Positions 7,820 to 18,598 are shown, numbered from the stretch's first letter. The stretch is DNA of 64,000 bases from Cellvibrio sp. UBA7671 (GCA_002483145.1 DLHJ01000019.1:434001-498000); one strand, 5' to 3'. Notes: generated by a model from the letters alone, not told the origin. A program made the numbers and translations.

Positions 7820-8668
7820 ATGAGCAGTATTAACCTTCCTCTGATTCTCACGCTCGCGGTATTGATTACTGGTTTGGTGTGGTTGTTTGATGCATTGGTA
7901 TTGTCGCGTCCGCGCAAAGTCAAAGTGGTTGCCGTGGAAAAACAGTTTGCTGGTATGGCATTGGATACTGAGCAGCAAAAAGAGGCATTTGAAGAAGCCA
8001 AGGCGGTGGCTGGCAAAGAGCCGATTTTGGTGGAATATTCCAAATCTTTTTTCCCGGTATTATTTATCGTTTTCTTTTTGCGCTCATTCCTCGTCGAGCC
8101 TTTTCAAATTCCCTCGGGCTCGATGATTCCTACATTGGAGGTCGGTGATTTTATTTTGGTGAATAAATTTGCCTACGGTGTACGTGCGCCTGTACTCAAT
8201 ACCGAAATTATCCCGATTGGCAAACCCGAGCGTGGTGATGTGATGGTATTTTTCCCACCGCATCAACCTGAGACTTATTACATCAAGCGGGTTATTGGTT
8301 TACCGGGTGATCATATTTCTTATAACAATCACGTGTTGACTATTAATGGCAAGGTGATCGAAGAGAAGTTGGTCGCCGAGTTGCCAGCCGGTGCACCAGT
8401 ATTACGTATGGTTACCGAGAATATTGACGGTAAAGAGTTCACCGCCTATAAACACATACAACCTAGCCGTTTAAGTGTGCGCGGCTCATGGGTAGTGCCA
8501 CAAGGCCATTACTTTATGATGGGCGACAATCGCGACAATAGTCTCGATAGCCGTGAGTGGTTGTATGTATCTGAAGATGCGATTGTCGGCAAGGCGTTTG
8601 CTGTCTGGATGCACTGGGAGAAGTTCCTGAGCATTCCGTCTTTTGATCATGTCGGCGTTATTAAATAA
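7820..8668 (+). CDS. lepB: Signal peptidase I
   Basis: 282 aa. Inner-membrane endopeptidase that removes signal peptides from Sec and Tat substrates, which would include the xylanases and cellulases here. ATG at 7820 follows AAGGA; a TTG one codon earlier is less likely. Two transmembrane segments (about 6-27 and 77-93) flank a cytoplasmic charged stretch. Catalytic Ser101 lies in PSGSM and the general base Lys156 in YYIKRV; the family motif GDNRDNS is at 235-241. It follows lepA by 50 nt, the standard arrangement. Confidence 0.98.
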   Translation: MSSINLPLILTLAVLITGLVWLFDALVLSRPRKVKVVAVEKQFAGMALDTEQQKEAFEEAKAVAGKEPILVEYSKSFFPVLFIVFFLRSFLVEPFQIPSGSMIPTLEVGDFILVNKFAYGVRAPVLNTEIIPIGKPERGDVMVFFPPHQPETYYIKRVIGLPGDHISYNNHVLTINGKVIEEKLVAELPAGAPVLRMVTENIDGKEFTAYKHIQPSRLSVRGSWVVPQGHYFMMGDNRDNSLDSREWLYVSEDAIVGKAFAVWMHWEKFLSIPSFDHVGVIK

Positions 8669-8721
8669 GTGCCTGTGTTAAGTTGAATGCTGGTCATTCC
8701 TCTCAATCGGAGTCAATTACA

Positions 8722-9156
8722 ATGAACGTGCGCAACCGTAAATCGATCAAACATCAGCGTGGCTTGGGGATGTTGCAGTGGGCCTTGGTGATTGCCATCG
8801 CAGGTTTCTTTTTGTTATTTGCCTTCAAAGTCATTCCGCTCTACGCCGAGAACCGCTATGTTGAATCAGCTTTACGCTCTCTGGAAACCGGTGGCGAAAA
8901 GCTGGAGCAGATGACAGACGCTGAAATCAAAAGTAAGTTAAACAAGTTTTACACGATTAATAATGTTCGAAGCATTGGTCCTGTTGAAAATATTAAAATT
9001 GAGCGTGAAAGCGAAAAAGCCGTGGTGACTGTGGATTATGAAACCCGCGTACCGCTTTTCTGGAACATTGATTTGGTGGTGAGCTTCCAGAATCATCTCG
9101 ACAGCTCTCGCCCCGGTCAATGCTGCAAACCTCCTGCTACCCCAAAGACCAAGTAA
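8722..9156 (+). CDS. DUF4845 family single-pass membrane protein
   Basis: 144 aa, function unknown. ATG at 8722 has a CGGAG ribosome site; the in-frame start at 8683 would add 13 hydrophilic residues and lacks one. A basic start (QRGLGM) then one hydrophobic segment (about 16-38), reminiscent of type IV pilin N-termini, followed by a small soluble domain. Genes of this family commonly sit between lepB and rnc in pseudomonads and relatives, so the family call rests on position as well as sequence. Confidence 0.85.
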   Translation: MNVRNRKSIKHQRGLGMLQWALVIAIAGFFLLFAFKVIPLYAENRYVESALRSLETGGEKLEQMTDAEIKSKLNKFYTINNVRSIGPVENIKIERESEKAVVTVDYETRVPLFWNIDLVVSFQNHLDSSRPGQCCKPPATPKTK

Positions 9157-9159
9157 TTT

Positions 9160-9840
9160 GTGTTAACACTTAAATACCAGCGCCTTGAGCTACGTCTTGG
9201 CTATCACTTTGAGGATCAGCGCCAATTACAGCTGGCGCTAACACACCGCAGCCATGGTGCAACCAACAATGAACGCCTTGAGTTCTTGGGTGATTCGATT
9301 TTAAATTTTATTGTTGGCGAGGCTCTGTTCAAACGTTTCCCTGAAGCGCGTGAAGGTCAGTTGAGCCGCCTGCGCTCGCAGATGGTAAAAGGCGATACCC
9401 TTGCAGAACTCGCACGCGAATTTGAATTGGGTGAGTGCCTGGTGCTGGGCGAAGGAGAGATGAAATCTGGCGGCCACGCGCGCGATTCGATTTTAGCGGA
9501 CAGCGTTGAGGCGATTATCGGGGCAATATATCTCGCCAGCGGCCTGGATATCTGCCGCGAGCGTGTGCTCACTTGGTTCGCGCCACGCCTTGATACCTTA
9601 AGTATTGATACCAGTGCCAAAGATTCCAAATCGCGCTTGCAAGAATATATGCAAGCCCAGCGCCAGCCATTGCCGGAGTATGTTGTGGTAGCGGTGGGGG
9701 GCGAAGGGCATGCGCAAATGTTTACTATAGAATGCCGTGTTGCATTAACCAAACAGCCTACCAGTGCGACGGCCTCAAGCCGCCGTGAAGCGGAAAAACA
9801 AGCCGCGGTATTGATGCTGGCGCAGTTAAAAATCGATTGA
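9160..9840 (+). CDS. rnc: Ribonuclease III
   Basis: 226 aa. Cleaves double-stranded RNA in rRNA maturation and mRNA turnover. GTG start at 9160, three bases after the previous stop. The signature NERLEFLGDS (37-46) holds catalytic Glu41 and Asp45; DSVE (114-117) supplies the other metal ligands. The double-stranded RNA binding domain occupies about 155-225. Upstream of era, as in most proteobacteria. Confidence 0.98.
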   Translation: MLTLKYQRLELRLGYHFEDQRQLQLALTHRSHGATNNERLEFLGDSILNFIVGEALFKRFPEAREGQLSRLRSQMVKGDTLAELAREFELGECLVLGEGEMKSGGHARDSILADSVEAIIGAIYLASGLDICRERVLTWFAPRLDTLSIDTSAKDSKSRLQEYMQAQRQPLPEYVVVAVGGEGHAQMFTIECRVALTKQPTSATASSRREAEKQAAVLMLAQLKID

Positions 9841-9903
9841 ATTTTGTAAGCTCGCTTATTAATAGATCGCCCCGAATTTCCATTCTCTCTTCCAGTATTA
9901 TTT

Positions 9904-10830
9904 ATGACTTTTGAATCAGATACATATCAGCCTGAAACCATCGGCAGTCGCTGCGGTTATGTTGCCATCGTTGGTCGCCCTAATGTGGGCAAGTCCACGC
10001 TGCTCAATCATATCCTTGGGCAAAAAATCAGTATCACCTCGCGCAAGCCACAAACAACACGCAATGCTGTTGTGGGTATTAAAACGGAAGGCGATGTGCA
10101 GATTATTTTTGTGGATACCCCCGGTATGCACCTCGGCCAACAAAAGGCCATCAATCGTTATATGAATAAAGCTGCCACCAGTGCGATGAAAGATGTGGAT
10201 GTGGTGGTTTTTGTAATCGACCGTTTTATTTGGACTGAAGAAGATGAAGCAGTTGCGGAAAAATTGCAGCATGTAAAATGTCCGATTATTTTGGCAGTAA
10301 ATAAAGTCGATCAAATTGAAGACAAAGAAACCTTGCTGCCCCATTTGCAAAGCTTGTCGGAAAAATTAAACGTAGCCGAAATTGTTCCTATGTCGGCGCT
10401 GCGCAATACTAATCTGAATCGGTTGGAACAGTTGGTTACCGAGCGTTTACCGGAAGGTATACATATGTATCCGGAAGATCAAATCACTGACCGCAGTTCG
10501 CGTTTTATGGCTGCCGAAATTGTGCGTGAAAAGATTACCCGTCAATTGGGCGATGAATTGCCCTACGAGATGGCAGTAGAGATTGAAGAGTTTAAGCAGG
10601 AAGGTAAATTGCTTAATATTTCTGCACTGATTTTAGTTGAGCGCGATGGCCAGAAAAAAATCCTGATCGGTGATAAAGGCAGCCGTATTAAATTGATTGG
10701 TACTGAAGCGCGCACAGATATGGAAAAACTGTTTGAGATGAAGATCATGCTCAAGCTTTGGGTTAAAGTAAAATCCGGTTGGTCTGATGACGAGCGCGCC
10801 TTGCGCAGCCTCGGCTACAACGAGTTTTAA
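9904..10830 (+). CDS. era: GTPase Era, 30S subunit assembly
   Basis: 308 aa. Binds near the 3' end of 16S rRNA during small-subunit maturation. P-loop GRPNVGKS (24-31), G3 DTPG (71-74), G4 NKVD (133-136); the C-terminal KH domain spans about 205-285 and contains the IGDKGS loop. The N-terminus is slightly longer than in E. coli. Translationally close to rnc and recO. Confidence 0.98.
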   Translation: MTFESDTYQPETIGSRCGYVAIVGRPNVGKSTLLNHILGQKISITSRKPQTTRNAVVGIKTEGDVQIIFVDTPGMHLGQQKAINRYMNKAATSAMKDVDVVVFVIDRFIWTEEDEAVAEKLQHVKCPIILAVNKVDQIEDKETLLPHLQSLSEKLNVAEIVPMSALRNTNLNRLEQLVTERLPEGIHMYPEDQITDRSSRFMAAEIVREKITRQLGDELPYEMAVEIEEFKQEGKLLNISALILVERDGQKKILIGDKGSRIKLIGTEARTDMEKLFEMKIMLKLWVKVKSGWSDDERALRSLGYNEF

Positions 10831-10839
10831 TTCACCGCT

Positions 10840-11550
10840 ATGCGTGTTGATCTTCAGCCCGCTTATATCCTGCACACACGTCCATATCGCGATACCAGTT
10901 TATTGATTGATTTTCTCACGCCCGACTTCGGGCGTGTCACAGCAGTTGCGCGCGGTGTGCGCAAAAACAAAACCCCCAAGCGTCAATTATTAAATCCGTT
11001 TAGCCGTTTGCTGGTTTGTTGGCAGGGAAAAACTGATATGAAACTCTTAACCAGTTTTGAATCCGACAACCATTTTCTCTCGCTTACCGCCAATCATTTA
11101 TATTCCGGTTTTTATCTCAATGAATTGCTGGTGCGGCTCTTGCCTGAAATGGATGGGCACAACGGTTTGTATTTTGCTTACGAACAAAGCCTGAATGCAC
11201 TGCAAAACAAAGCCGATATTGAACCTTTGCTACGCGAATTTGAATTTCGGTTATTAACTGAGTTGGGCTACGGACTGGATTTTACTGCAGATGCGCGCAA
11301 TGACTGTGCAATAGAAGCGCAGGGATTTTACGAGTGCCATGTGCAGGAGGGTTTTTTTAGTGCAGAGTCAGATGTTCCCGAGCAGCTCTTGCTGAAAGGT
11401 GAATGGTTGTTGTCGATAGCAGCAGGAGATTATTCAGACCCTGCAACGCGCCTCGCAGCCAAGTATCTCTCCCGCCGGTTATTGAAACCGTTGCTTGGTA
11501 GTCGCCCGCTTAATAGTCGACAGTTGTTTGTATCTGTCAAACAAGACTGA
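10840..11550 (+). CDS. recO: DNA repair protein RecO
   Basis: 236 aa. Works with RecR to load RecA on SSB-coated single strands. N-terminal OB fold (about 1-80) includes the typical FGRVTAVARGVRK stretch; the rest is helical. As in gammaproteobacteria, the zinc cysteines of Gram-positive RecO are absent. Starts 9 nt after era. In pseudomonads pdxJ usually follows; here the next gene is barA on the other strand. Confidence 0.96.
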   Translation: MRVDLQPAYILHTRPYRDTSLLIDFLTPDFGRVTAVARGVRKNKTPKRQLLNPFSRLLVCWQGKTDMKLLTSFESDNHFLSLTANHLYSGFYLNELLVRLLPEMDGHNGLYFAYEQSLNALQNKADIEPLLREFEFRLLTELGYGLDFTADARNDCAIEAQGFYECHVQEGFFSAESDVPEQLLLKGEWLLSIAAGDYSDPATRLAAKYLSRRLLKPLLGSRPLNSRQLFVSVKQD

Positions 11551-11581
11551 GTTCTCGCGTTATTTATTTCTCTGTTATTTT

Positions 11582-14386
11582 TTAGGCGTCCGCTTTTTCC
11601 AAACCAAATAATGGGTCCAGTTCTTTATCGCGCCCCCAATTAATTAAATCGTCGAGCGCATGATTGAGCGCGGGGATTGCATCGCGCGCTTGTTCGTATT
11701 GTTCACTTTGGAAAAGTTTATCGAGCAACCCGCTGATATGTTTCAGGCGCGGTACACCGCAATAACAACTGCTACCGTACAGACGGTGAATCAGCTCGCC
11801 CAATTCCTCATACGCTCTATTCTCCAGTGCAGCATTGATTTGTTGTTTTTCGGTTTCCAAGCCACTGAGTAACATGCTAAGCATGTCGCGGGCGAGTGCC
11901 GGTTTGTTGTTAGCCAGTTTCAGGCAGAGTTGGATATCTACTGAGCCAGTGAGGTCTTGTGTTGGGATTGGTTCGCGCACATTCAGATTGTGGTTTTTTT
12001 CTTCGATTTGGATCACAACTTCTTTTTTACCTGACAAACTCGCCCAGCGATTAATGATATGTGCCAGCTGCGCCTCATTAACCGGTTTGCTGATGCAGTC
12101 GTCCATGCCAGCAATTAATAATTCGGCTTTTTGTTCGGTGATGGTATGTGCTGTGAGCGCAATAATTGGCGTGCGGCGTTTGCCTTGTTCCAAAGCACGG
12201 ATATGCCGTGTTGCCTCCATACCATCCATCCCCGGCATTTGGATGTCCATAAAAATCACATCAAATTCATTATCGTTACAGGCTTCAATTGCCTGCTTGC
12301 CATTGCTGGCTTGCACGACTTGGGTATTTAAACCGCGCAATAATTCGGAGGCGAGCTGCAAGTTGGCAAGATTGTCATCTACCAATAAAACCGCAACACT
12401 CGGTCGCAACGCTTCCTCTTCATCTTGCTCGCGCATATCTTTGATATGCAAATCCAATTGGCGACCGAGCGTTTGCAGGAGTGAATCGTAAGCAATAGGT
12501 TTATTGATAAATAATACTTGCGATTTATCTGAGTGCGCGCGGAATAAACGCTGGTGTGCGGGGGTGCAGCAGGCGATCAGCGTGCAATTAAATTCCACAT
12601 TTAATTGCTCGGCCAGATTGTTCAATAAAACGGGCGGAATTTTTCGCTCGTTGGGGGCAATATCCAAAATCAATAAATCAAAATTATTATTGCTGTTGCG
12701 CGCATTGCGCAAAATAGGGAAACAATCATGTATTGCCGGAATGCTTTGTGTGTTGCCGTTCCACTCGCGCAGTAAACAGTCAATTTGTTTTAGCGACGCA
12801 GCATTTTCACCGCAGAGTAAAATACGGTAGTCACTCAGATTGGCCAATTGGCTGACGGAAGGTTGGCGTTTGTCGATACCCAAGCGCGCGGTGAACCAAA
12901 AGGTAGAGCCTTGCTCCGGCTCACTCACCACACCGATTTCCCCGTGCATGCGCTCCACCAACCCTTTGCAAATTGCCAAGCCGAGACCAGTGCCTTCATG
13001 TTCGCGGGTGTTGGAGGAATCAGCTTGATTAAAAGGGCTAAAGAGTTGGTCTTGCTCTTCGCGGGTTAGGCCTATGCCTTCATCGCTTACGCATACCTTC
13101 AGTGTGATTTGCGTTTCCTGTTGTTGCAGTATGCTGACATCAATCAGGATGTTGCCGGTGCTGCTGTATTTAATGGCGTTGCTCACCAAGTTGGATAGCA
13201 CTTGCTTGAAGCGCAGCGCATCACCCAATAAATTTTTGGGAATGCAGGGCTCGACATAATTAATTAATTCCAGATTTTTTTCATGAGCATCGGGTGCCAA
13301 TATATGCAGCACTTCATCGATGCAATTGCGAATAGGGACGGGTGCGTAATCCAGCGTGAGCTTACCCGATTCAATTTTAGAAAAATCAAGAATGCCGTTG
13401 ATTACCGTGAGCAGGTTTTGCGCTGAATCGCGAATCGTTTCCAAATATTCGCGCTGCTGTTCATTGAGTTCCGTTTTGAGTGCAAGATTAATAAAGCCGA
13501 GAATACCATTTAGCGGCGTGCGAATTTCATGGCTGGTGTTGGCGAGAAATTCGGATTTCACCCGGCTGGCTTCCAGTGCCTCTTTTCTCGCCAGATCAAG
13601 CTCTACGTTTTGTATTTCAATGGTTTCCAATGTCTCGCGCAAATCTTCAATCGCGTGGTCAATGTGCGATTGCATATCGGCCTGCGCAGCTTCCATATAA
13701 TCGGCCATGGTGTTGATCGACTCAGCCAAACCTAAAAATTCGCTGGAGTTTTGCTGCTCCACCCGCTCATTCAGCCGACCGCGCGCCAGTGCATGGACAA
13801 TATTTTTAATATGGTCGAGAGGATCGGTAATGCGGTAATAAAGTGAAATAGCAAAATAGGCCCCCATAATCAAACACAACAGCGTGAGTGCGATGGTCAA
13901 CACTATGGCTTCATAGCGCACCACGGCGTATGGTGCAGCCATTAATTCAAGTTCGACCCAACCGATAGGATTTTTATTTTCGAGGTTAACCAGCGGATGC
14001 GAAAAGCGTAAGGTGCGATCAGTGCGCCGCTCCAACGGCTGCTGCATGTTGGGTTCGCCCGCATCCTCGGTTTGCATAAATTGCGGGCCGCTGTGAAAGC
14101 TTTGGTCGGTATCGGTGTAATGCGCATGTACAGCGCGAATGTAAGGTTCTTCGATGGAGGCATCGAGAATGTATTGCACCAATTCGCGATTATTTTCCAG
14201 CATAGGTTTATGCAGTAAGTGTGCTGTTTTTTGTGCAAGTACACTGCCGCGTAAATCTATAAATTTATTGATTTGTGAAATACATAAATAGGTAAGACTG
14301 GCAGCAATAAGAATAATAATGCTGATCGAGGGAATAAAAATCAGGCGCCAGACATCGGATTTAATGCTGCTGCGTTTATTATTCAT
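11582..14386 (-). CDS. barA: Hybrid sensor histidine kinase BarA/GacS
   Basis: 934 aa inner-membrane sensor that, in gammaproteobacteria, phosphorylates UvrY/GacA and drives csrB-type small RNAs. Two transmembrane helices (about 14-37 and 160-183) enclose a periplasmic sensor; HAMP about 184-236; coiled coil; HisKA with phospho-His286 in NTSHEIRTPLNG; HATPase with DEGIGL and GTGLGL (about 392-505); a weaker first receiver (about 518-645, Asp575 in LLILD); a full second receiver (665-785) with Asp714 and Lys767; and an Hpt domain with His867 in LIHRLYGSS. Divergent from cysM, with which it shares 157 bp of upstream DNA. The BarA call rests on this domain order and the CYCGVPRLK tail. Confidence 0.93.
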   Translation of the reverse strand: MNNKRSSIKSDVWRLIFIPSISIIILIAASLTYLCISQINKFIDLRGSVLAQKTAHLLHKPMLENNRELVQYILDASIEEPYIRAVHAHYTDTDQSFHSGPQFMQTEDAGEPNMQQPLERRTDRTLRFSHPLVNLENKNPIGWVELELMAAPYAVVRYEAIVLTIALTLLCLIMGAYFAISLYYRITDPLDHIKNIVHALARGRLNERVEQQNSSEFLGLAESINTMADYMEAAQADMQSHIDHAIEDLRETLETIEIQNVELDLARKEALEASRVKSEFLANTSHEIRTPLNGILGFINLALKTELNEQQREYLETIRDSAQNLLTVINGILDFSKIESGKLTLDYAPVPIRNCIDEVLHILAPDAHEKNLELINYVEPCIPKNLLGDALRFKQVLSNLVSNAIKYSSTGNILIDVSILQQQETQITLKVCVSDEGIGLTREEQDQLFSPFNQADSSNTREHEGTGLGLAICKGLVERMHGEIGVVSEPEQGSTFWFTARLGIDKRQPSVSQLANLSDYRILLCGENAASLKQIDCLLREWNGNTQSIPAIHDCFPILRNARNSNNNFDLLILDIAPNERKIPPVLLNNLAEQLNVEFNCTLIACCTPAHQRLFRAHSDKSQVLFINKPIAYDSLLQTLGRQLDLHIKDMREQDEEEALRPSVAVLLVDDNLANLQLASELLRGLNTQVVQASNGKQAIEACNDNEFDVIFMDIQMPGMDGMEATRHIRALEQGKRRTPIIALTAHTITEQKAELLIAGMDDCISKPVNEAQLAHIINRWASLSGKKEVVIQIEEKNHNLNVREPIPTQDLTGSVDIQLCLKLANNKPALARDMLSMLLSGLETEKQQINAALENRAYEELGELIHRLYGSSCYCGVPRLKHISGLLDKLFQSEQYEQARDAIPALNHALDDLINWGRDKELDPLFGLEKADA

Positions 14387-14543
14387 AGAGTTTTGCCTTA
14401 TTTTTTACTATGCCGGCGAGTGTTGGGCCTAAATGAGTTTCACCACAGGGTGTTCGCAGGGTGGGTGATCACAGGTAGAATAGCCGTCCCACGCGCGCCA
14501 GCGCAACCGGCTATTTACCTGAATCATCAGCTTTGAGGTCAGT

Positions 14544-15431
14544 ATGGATTTTCCCACCATAGAGGCATTTGTTGGCAATACACCACTGGTGCGTTTGCAG
14601 CGCTTGCCGGGTGTATCGAGCAATACAATATTGGTAAAGCTGGAGGGCAATAATCCCGCAGGTTCAGTGAAAGACCGTCCCGCATTATCCATGATCAGCC
14701 GTGCTGAGTTACGCGGCGATATTAAACCCGGGGATACGCTAATCGAAGCCACCAGCGGCAACACTGGCATTGCACTGGCGATGGTCGCGGCGATCAAGGG
14801 CTACCGGATGATTTTGATCATGCCTGATAACTCCACTGCCGAGCGCAAAGCGTCAATGGCAGCTTATGGGGCGGAGCTGATTTTGGTGAGCAAAGAGGCG
14901 GGCATGGAAGGCGCGCGCGATCTCGCACTCAAAATGCAAGCCGAAGGTAAGGGTAAGGTATTGGATCAGTTCGGCAACCCCGATAATCCACTCGCTCACT
15001 ACACTACCACCGGCCCGGAGCTCTGGCAGCAAACTGGTGGCACTATCACCCATTTCGTCAGTTCCATGGGTACCACGGGTACGATCATGGGTACATCGCT
15101 TTATCTAAAAGAAAAAAATCCGGCAATTCAGATTATTGGTTTGCAACCAGCTGAGGGTGCGCAAATTCCCGGTATTCGCCGTTGGCCGGAAGCCTATTTG
15201 CCCAAGATATACGAGCGCGATCGCGTCGATGGAATTGTCAGTATGCCCCAGCCGCTGGCCGAGCAAACGATGCGCGACCTCGCACGCAAAGAGGGGATTT
15301 TTTGTGGTGTGTCATCTGGAGGTGCAGTAGCGGCAGCGCTGGAATTAAGTCGGCAAGTAGAAAATGCCGTGATAGTGGCGATTATTTGCGATCGTGGTGA
15401 CCGCTATTTATCGTCTGGCTTGTTTAATTAA
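14544..15431 (+). CDS. cysM: Cysteine synthase B (O-acetylserine sulfhydrylase)
   Basis: 295 aa PLP enzyme making cysteine from O-acetylserine and sulfide or thiosulfate. PLP-binding lysine is Lys43 in GSVKDRPA; TSGNTG binds substrate and the glycine-rich GTTGTIMG loop binds the phosphate. Length and the CDRGDRYLS end fit CysM rather than CysK. In pseudomonads cysM, rlmD, relA and mazG are consecutive; here a CotH-like gene is inserted after cysM. Confidence 0.95.
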   Translation: MDFPTIEAFVGNTPLVRLQRLPGVSSNTILVKLEGNNPAGSVKDRPALSMISRAELRGDIKPGDTLIEATSGNTGIALAMVAAIKGYRMILIMPDNSTAERKASMAAYGAELILVSKEAGMEGARDLALKMQAEGKGKVLDQFGNPDNPLAHYTTTGPELWQQTGGTITHFVSSMGTTGTIMGTSLYLKEKNPAIQIIGLQPAEGAQIPGIRRWPEAYLPKIYERDRVDGIVSMPQPLAEQTMRDLARKEGIFCGVSSGGAVAAALELSRQVENAVIVAIICDRGDRYLSSGLFN

Positions 15432-15513
15432 GGATTGCAGACCGGAGCACAATCCGTGATCAATTCAAGGCGTTCGTGGATTTATTAAAAATAACTAATG
15501 TGGATGGTTTTTT

Positions 15514-16968
15514 ATGACGGCAATAATTCGGTTTACGTTTATTTTTTTTGCAGTGTTACTGCAGGCTTGTGGTGGTGGCAGCTCGGGTTCAAGAGATCCG
15601 GTTGCTATTAGTTCGTCACCGGCGAGTTCAGCTGCAGCGACTATTTCATCGACCGCAAATTTTTCATCCTTCAGCTCTAGTTCCAGTGTTGTATCGAGCA
15701 TGCCAGCAGATTTTCCAGTTGGTGTTGTTGACGCATTACCTGTGTTAAAAATTACCACTGCTGGCAGTGCACCTATCTTGTCCAAAGAAACCTATGTCAA
15801 CGGCAATTTTGAATTGACCGGTGTAGGTATGGCGCCAGTAGACGGTGCGTTGGAAATTCGTGGTCGCGGCAATTCGACTTGGAGTTGGGTCAAAAAACCC
15901 TATCGGCTTAAACTGGCTAATTCCACTGAAATGTTGGGTATGCCAGCAAGTAAACATTGGGTATTGCTGGCGAACTATGCGGACAAAACATTAATGCGCA
16001 ACGATATCGCATTTATGTTAAGTCGCCACTTGGGAATGGAATATACCGTTAGAAACCAGTATGTAGAAGTGACACTTAACGGCGCCTATCAGGGTGTGTA
16101 TCAATTAGTCGAACATATTCGCGTTGGTAAAGACAGGGTAAATATTCCTGAGTTAAAAGTCGCTGATACCGATGCTGAAAAAATTACCGGTGGTTATTTG
16201 ATGGAAGTGGATTTCCGTATGCACAAGGATTATTGCCAAACTGCGTTCTGGGAAAGTTTTTGTGTAAATGGCGTCAACATGGATCGCGAAGCGGCTTTTT
16301 GTGTGGACTCAACCCATGGCATGAACCCGTTCTGTATCGATACTCCCGAAACATTGTTAGAGGCAAATTGGTCGGCTCAGCGCGAATACATCAACAAATA
16401 CATCACAGATACTGAAGCAGCATTGTTTGGCAATAACTTTACCGATCCGCAACTGGGTTACGCCGCCTATATCGATGTGGATTCAGCGGTGAATTATTTT
16501 TTAATTAACGAACTGTTTAAAAATCCCGATGGCGCGGTCGCGAGTTTTTATTTGTATAAAAAACGCAATGGCAAATTATTTTTCGGACCAATTTGGGATT
16601 TTGATTTGGCATTTGGCAACGCGGGTTACGATGATGTTGATAAAACCTATGGCTGGCATATTCGTCCCGCACCCTGGTTTGACCGTTTATTTCAAGATCC
16701 TGCTTTTAAAGCCAAAGTAAAAGCGCGGTGGAATAGTGCAAAAGCGGACGGAAAACTGGATTACGTTTTCCAATATGCTGAAGCGCGTGCGGCCTGGCTG
16801 GATAAGCAACAAAAGGAAAATTATCTGCTCTGGTCAGTCACGGATTTTGCTGATTGGATTATACATGGCAGCCATGGTGGCACTGGTAGCTATGAAGCGG
16901 AAGTAAAAGAAATGATCCGCTGGCAGCGCGAGCGCTACAAATGGATAGATACTGAGCTCAATAAATAA
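15514..16968 (+). CDS. CotH-like protein kinase-fold lipoprotein
   Basis: 484 aa. Lipoprotein signal peptide with Cys19 in LLQACGGG, so probably membrane-anchored. A serine-rich linker (about 20-70) like those of the secreted hydrolases here precedes a CotH domain. The stretches LEIRGRGNSTW, KKPYRLKL and GPIWDFDLAFGN are typical of CotH, whose founding members are atypical kinases of spore-coat proteins; in bacteria of this kind the targets are unknown. Six cysteines between about 236 and 272 may form disulfides. It interrupts the usual cysM-rlmD neighbourhood. Domain assignment is strong; function is not known. Confidence 0.87.
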   Translation: MTAIIRFTFIFFAVLLQACGGGSSGSRDPVAISSSPASSAAATISSTANFSSFSSSSSVVSSMPADFPVGVVDALPVLKITTAGSAPILSKETYVNGNFELTGVGMAPVDGALEIRGRGNSTWSWVKKPYRLKLANSTEMLGMPASKHWVLLANYADKTLMRNDIAFMLSRHLGMEYTVRNQYVEVTLNGAYQGVYQLVEHIRVGKDRVNIPELKVADTDAEKITGGYLMEVDFRMHKDYCQTAFWESFCVNGVNMDREAAFCVDSTHGMNPFCIDTPETLLEANWSAQREYINKYITDTEAALFGNNFTDPQLGYAAYIDVDSAVNYFLINELFKNPDGAVASFYLYKKRNGKLFFGPIWDFDLAFGNAGYDDVDKTYGWHIRPAPWFDRLFQDPAFKAKVKARWNSAKADGKLDYVFQYAEARAAWLDKQQKENYLLWSVTDFADWIIHGSHGGTGSYEAEVKEMIRWQRERYKWIDTELNK

Positions 16969-17035
16969 ACCTGATGATGGCGCATGATTCACACAACTAC
17001 TGCGCCGTTACTTTTTGTAATCCCGGGAATTTTTA

Positions 17036-18541
17036 ATGTCCAATCGCAGTGGTAAAAATGGCGGCTCATCAAAAAATGGTACGCCGAAAAAAGGCGGCAG
17101 CCTGTTGGGCAAAAAACCGCGCCCTAAAAAAGCCGATGGCAGCGTGTATGTGCGCGATGATGCACCGCGCCGCAATCAGGCGCGTGTTGAAGAAAAGCAA
17201 CTGCCGCAAACCAATAAGCGCCTCGGTGAATTTACCATTGATCGTTTAAGTCACGACGGCCGCGGTGTTGCTAGTCTCGACGGCAAAACTGTTTTTATCG
17301 ATGGTGCTCTGGTTGGTGAAAAAGTTACTGCGCGGCTGGTGGAAGATCATGCGCGTTTTATCGATGCACGTATCGACCAGTTAATTGATAGCTCCCAGGA
17401 ACGTGTTGTGCCGCCCTGCGAACATTTCGCCAGCTGCGGCGGTTGTCAGTTGCAGTATATGCAGCCAAGTGCGCAAGTGGAGTTGAAACAAAAAGCAGTG
17501 TTGGAGCAATTGCAGCGCTGGGGCGGGGTAGTTCCTAAACAGATATTGCCGGCAATCAGTGCAGGCGACCGCGCTTATCGCAGCCGCGCGCGCCTGGGTG
17601 TTTGGTATGAAGCCGACGGCAGCGTGACGCTCGGCTTTCGCCAGCGCTACAGCAATGACATTACTCCCATCAAACAGTGTGTGGTGTTGGTACCTGAATT
17701 AAATGTGCTGCTCGCACCTTTGCACCGCTGGTTGACGGAACTGCATGCAGTTAAAGCGGTGACCCATATTGAATTGGTCAAAGGGCAAAACACGACGGCG
17801 ATTATTTTGCGTCACACGAAAAAGTTGGCGGAGGCAGATTTACTGGCACTCGCTGAATTGGCAGAAGCGACACAATGCAAGGTGTGGCTGGAGCCCAATG
17901 GTAATCTCGGCTTGACGGATCTTACTGGCGAGCCCTGCGATCCACGTTTGGGGTATTCCGTTGAAGGGGTGGAGCTTGGGTTTCACCCGCAGGATTTCAC
18001 TCAGGTAAATCCACAAGTGAACCGGCAGATGATCGCGCAAGCCCTGGACTTGCTGGCATTAAAGCCCACTGACCGGGTGCTGGATTTATTCTGCGGCATC
18101 GGCAACTTCACCCTGCCTATCGCGCAGCAGTGTGCTGAAGTGGTTGGCATTGAAGCTGTTGAGTCGATGGTCTTGCGAGGGCGTGAAAATGCCGAACGGT
18201 TAAATATCACTAACGCCAAATTTATTGCCGCCAACCTGGCGGATATGACCCATACTCAATTGCGACGTTTGGGGGGCGCTAATAAGGAACAGGGAATCGA
18301 CGCGATTTTGCTTGATCCGCCCCGCGATGGTGCAAAAGATATTATTGCCAGCATTCTGCGCTGGGATGCGGAAAAGCAACTTTCTCCCAACCGGATTGTC
18401 TACGTCAGTTGCAACCCTGCAACTTTGGCGCGTGATTCCGCATTGTTGGCAGAGGCTGGCTACCAGTTGGATAAGCTTGGTGTGCTGGATATGTTCCCCC
18501 ACACCAGCCACATTGAATCTATGGCGCTATTTTTGCGTTAG
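17036..18541 (+). CDS. rlmD: 23S rRNA (uracil-1939-C5)-methyltransferase
   Basis: 501 aa, longer than usual because of a Lys/Arg-rich N-terminal extension of about 60 residues. TRAM domain about 61-118. [4Fe-4S] ligands Cys128, Cys134, Cys137 and Cys215. SAM-binding [10 protein letters not shown] near 350 and catalytic Cys459 in [13 protein letters not shown]. The basic extension may aid rRNA binding. Precedes relA by 57 nt, as in related genomes. Confidence 0.96.
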   Translation: MSNRSGKNGGSSKNGTPKKGGSLLGKKPRPKKADGSVYVRDDAPRRNQARVEEKQLPQTNKRLGEFTIDRLSHDGRGVASLDGKTVFIDGALVGEKVTARLVEDHARFIDARIDQLIDSSQERVVPPCEHFASCGGCQLQYMQPSAQVELKQKAVLEQLQRWGGVVPKQILPAISAGDRAYRSRARLGVWYEADGSVTLGFRQRYSNDITPIKQCVVLVPELNVLLAPLHRWLTELHAVKAVTHIELVKGQNTTAIILRHTKKLAEADLLALAELAEATQCKVWLEPNGNLGLTDLTGEPCDPRLGYSVEGVELGFHPQDFTQVNPQVNRQMIAQALDLLALKPTDRVLDLFCGIGNFTLPIAQQCAEVVGIEAVESMVLRGRENAERLNITNAKFIAANLADMTHTQLRRLGGANKEQGIDAILLDPPRDGAKDIIASILRWDAEKQLSPNRIVYVSCNPATLARDSALLAEAGYQLDKLGVLDMFPHTSHIESMALFLR

Positions 18542-18598
18542 CAAATGCTTTCTTAAAGAGCTGCGTAAGTAAGACCCAATTTATTGAAGTAAACGCGT

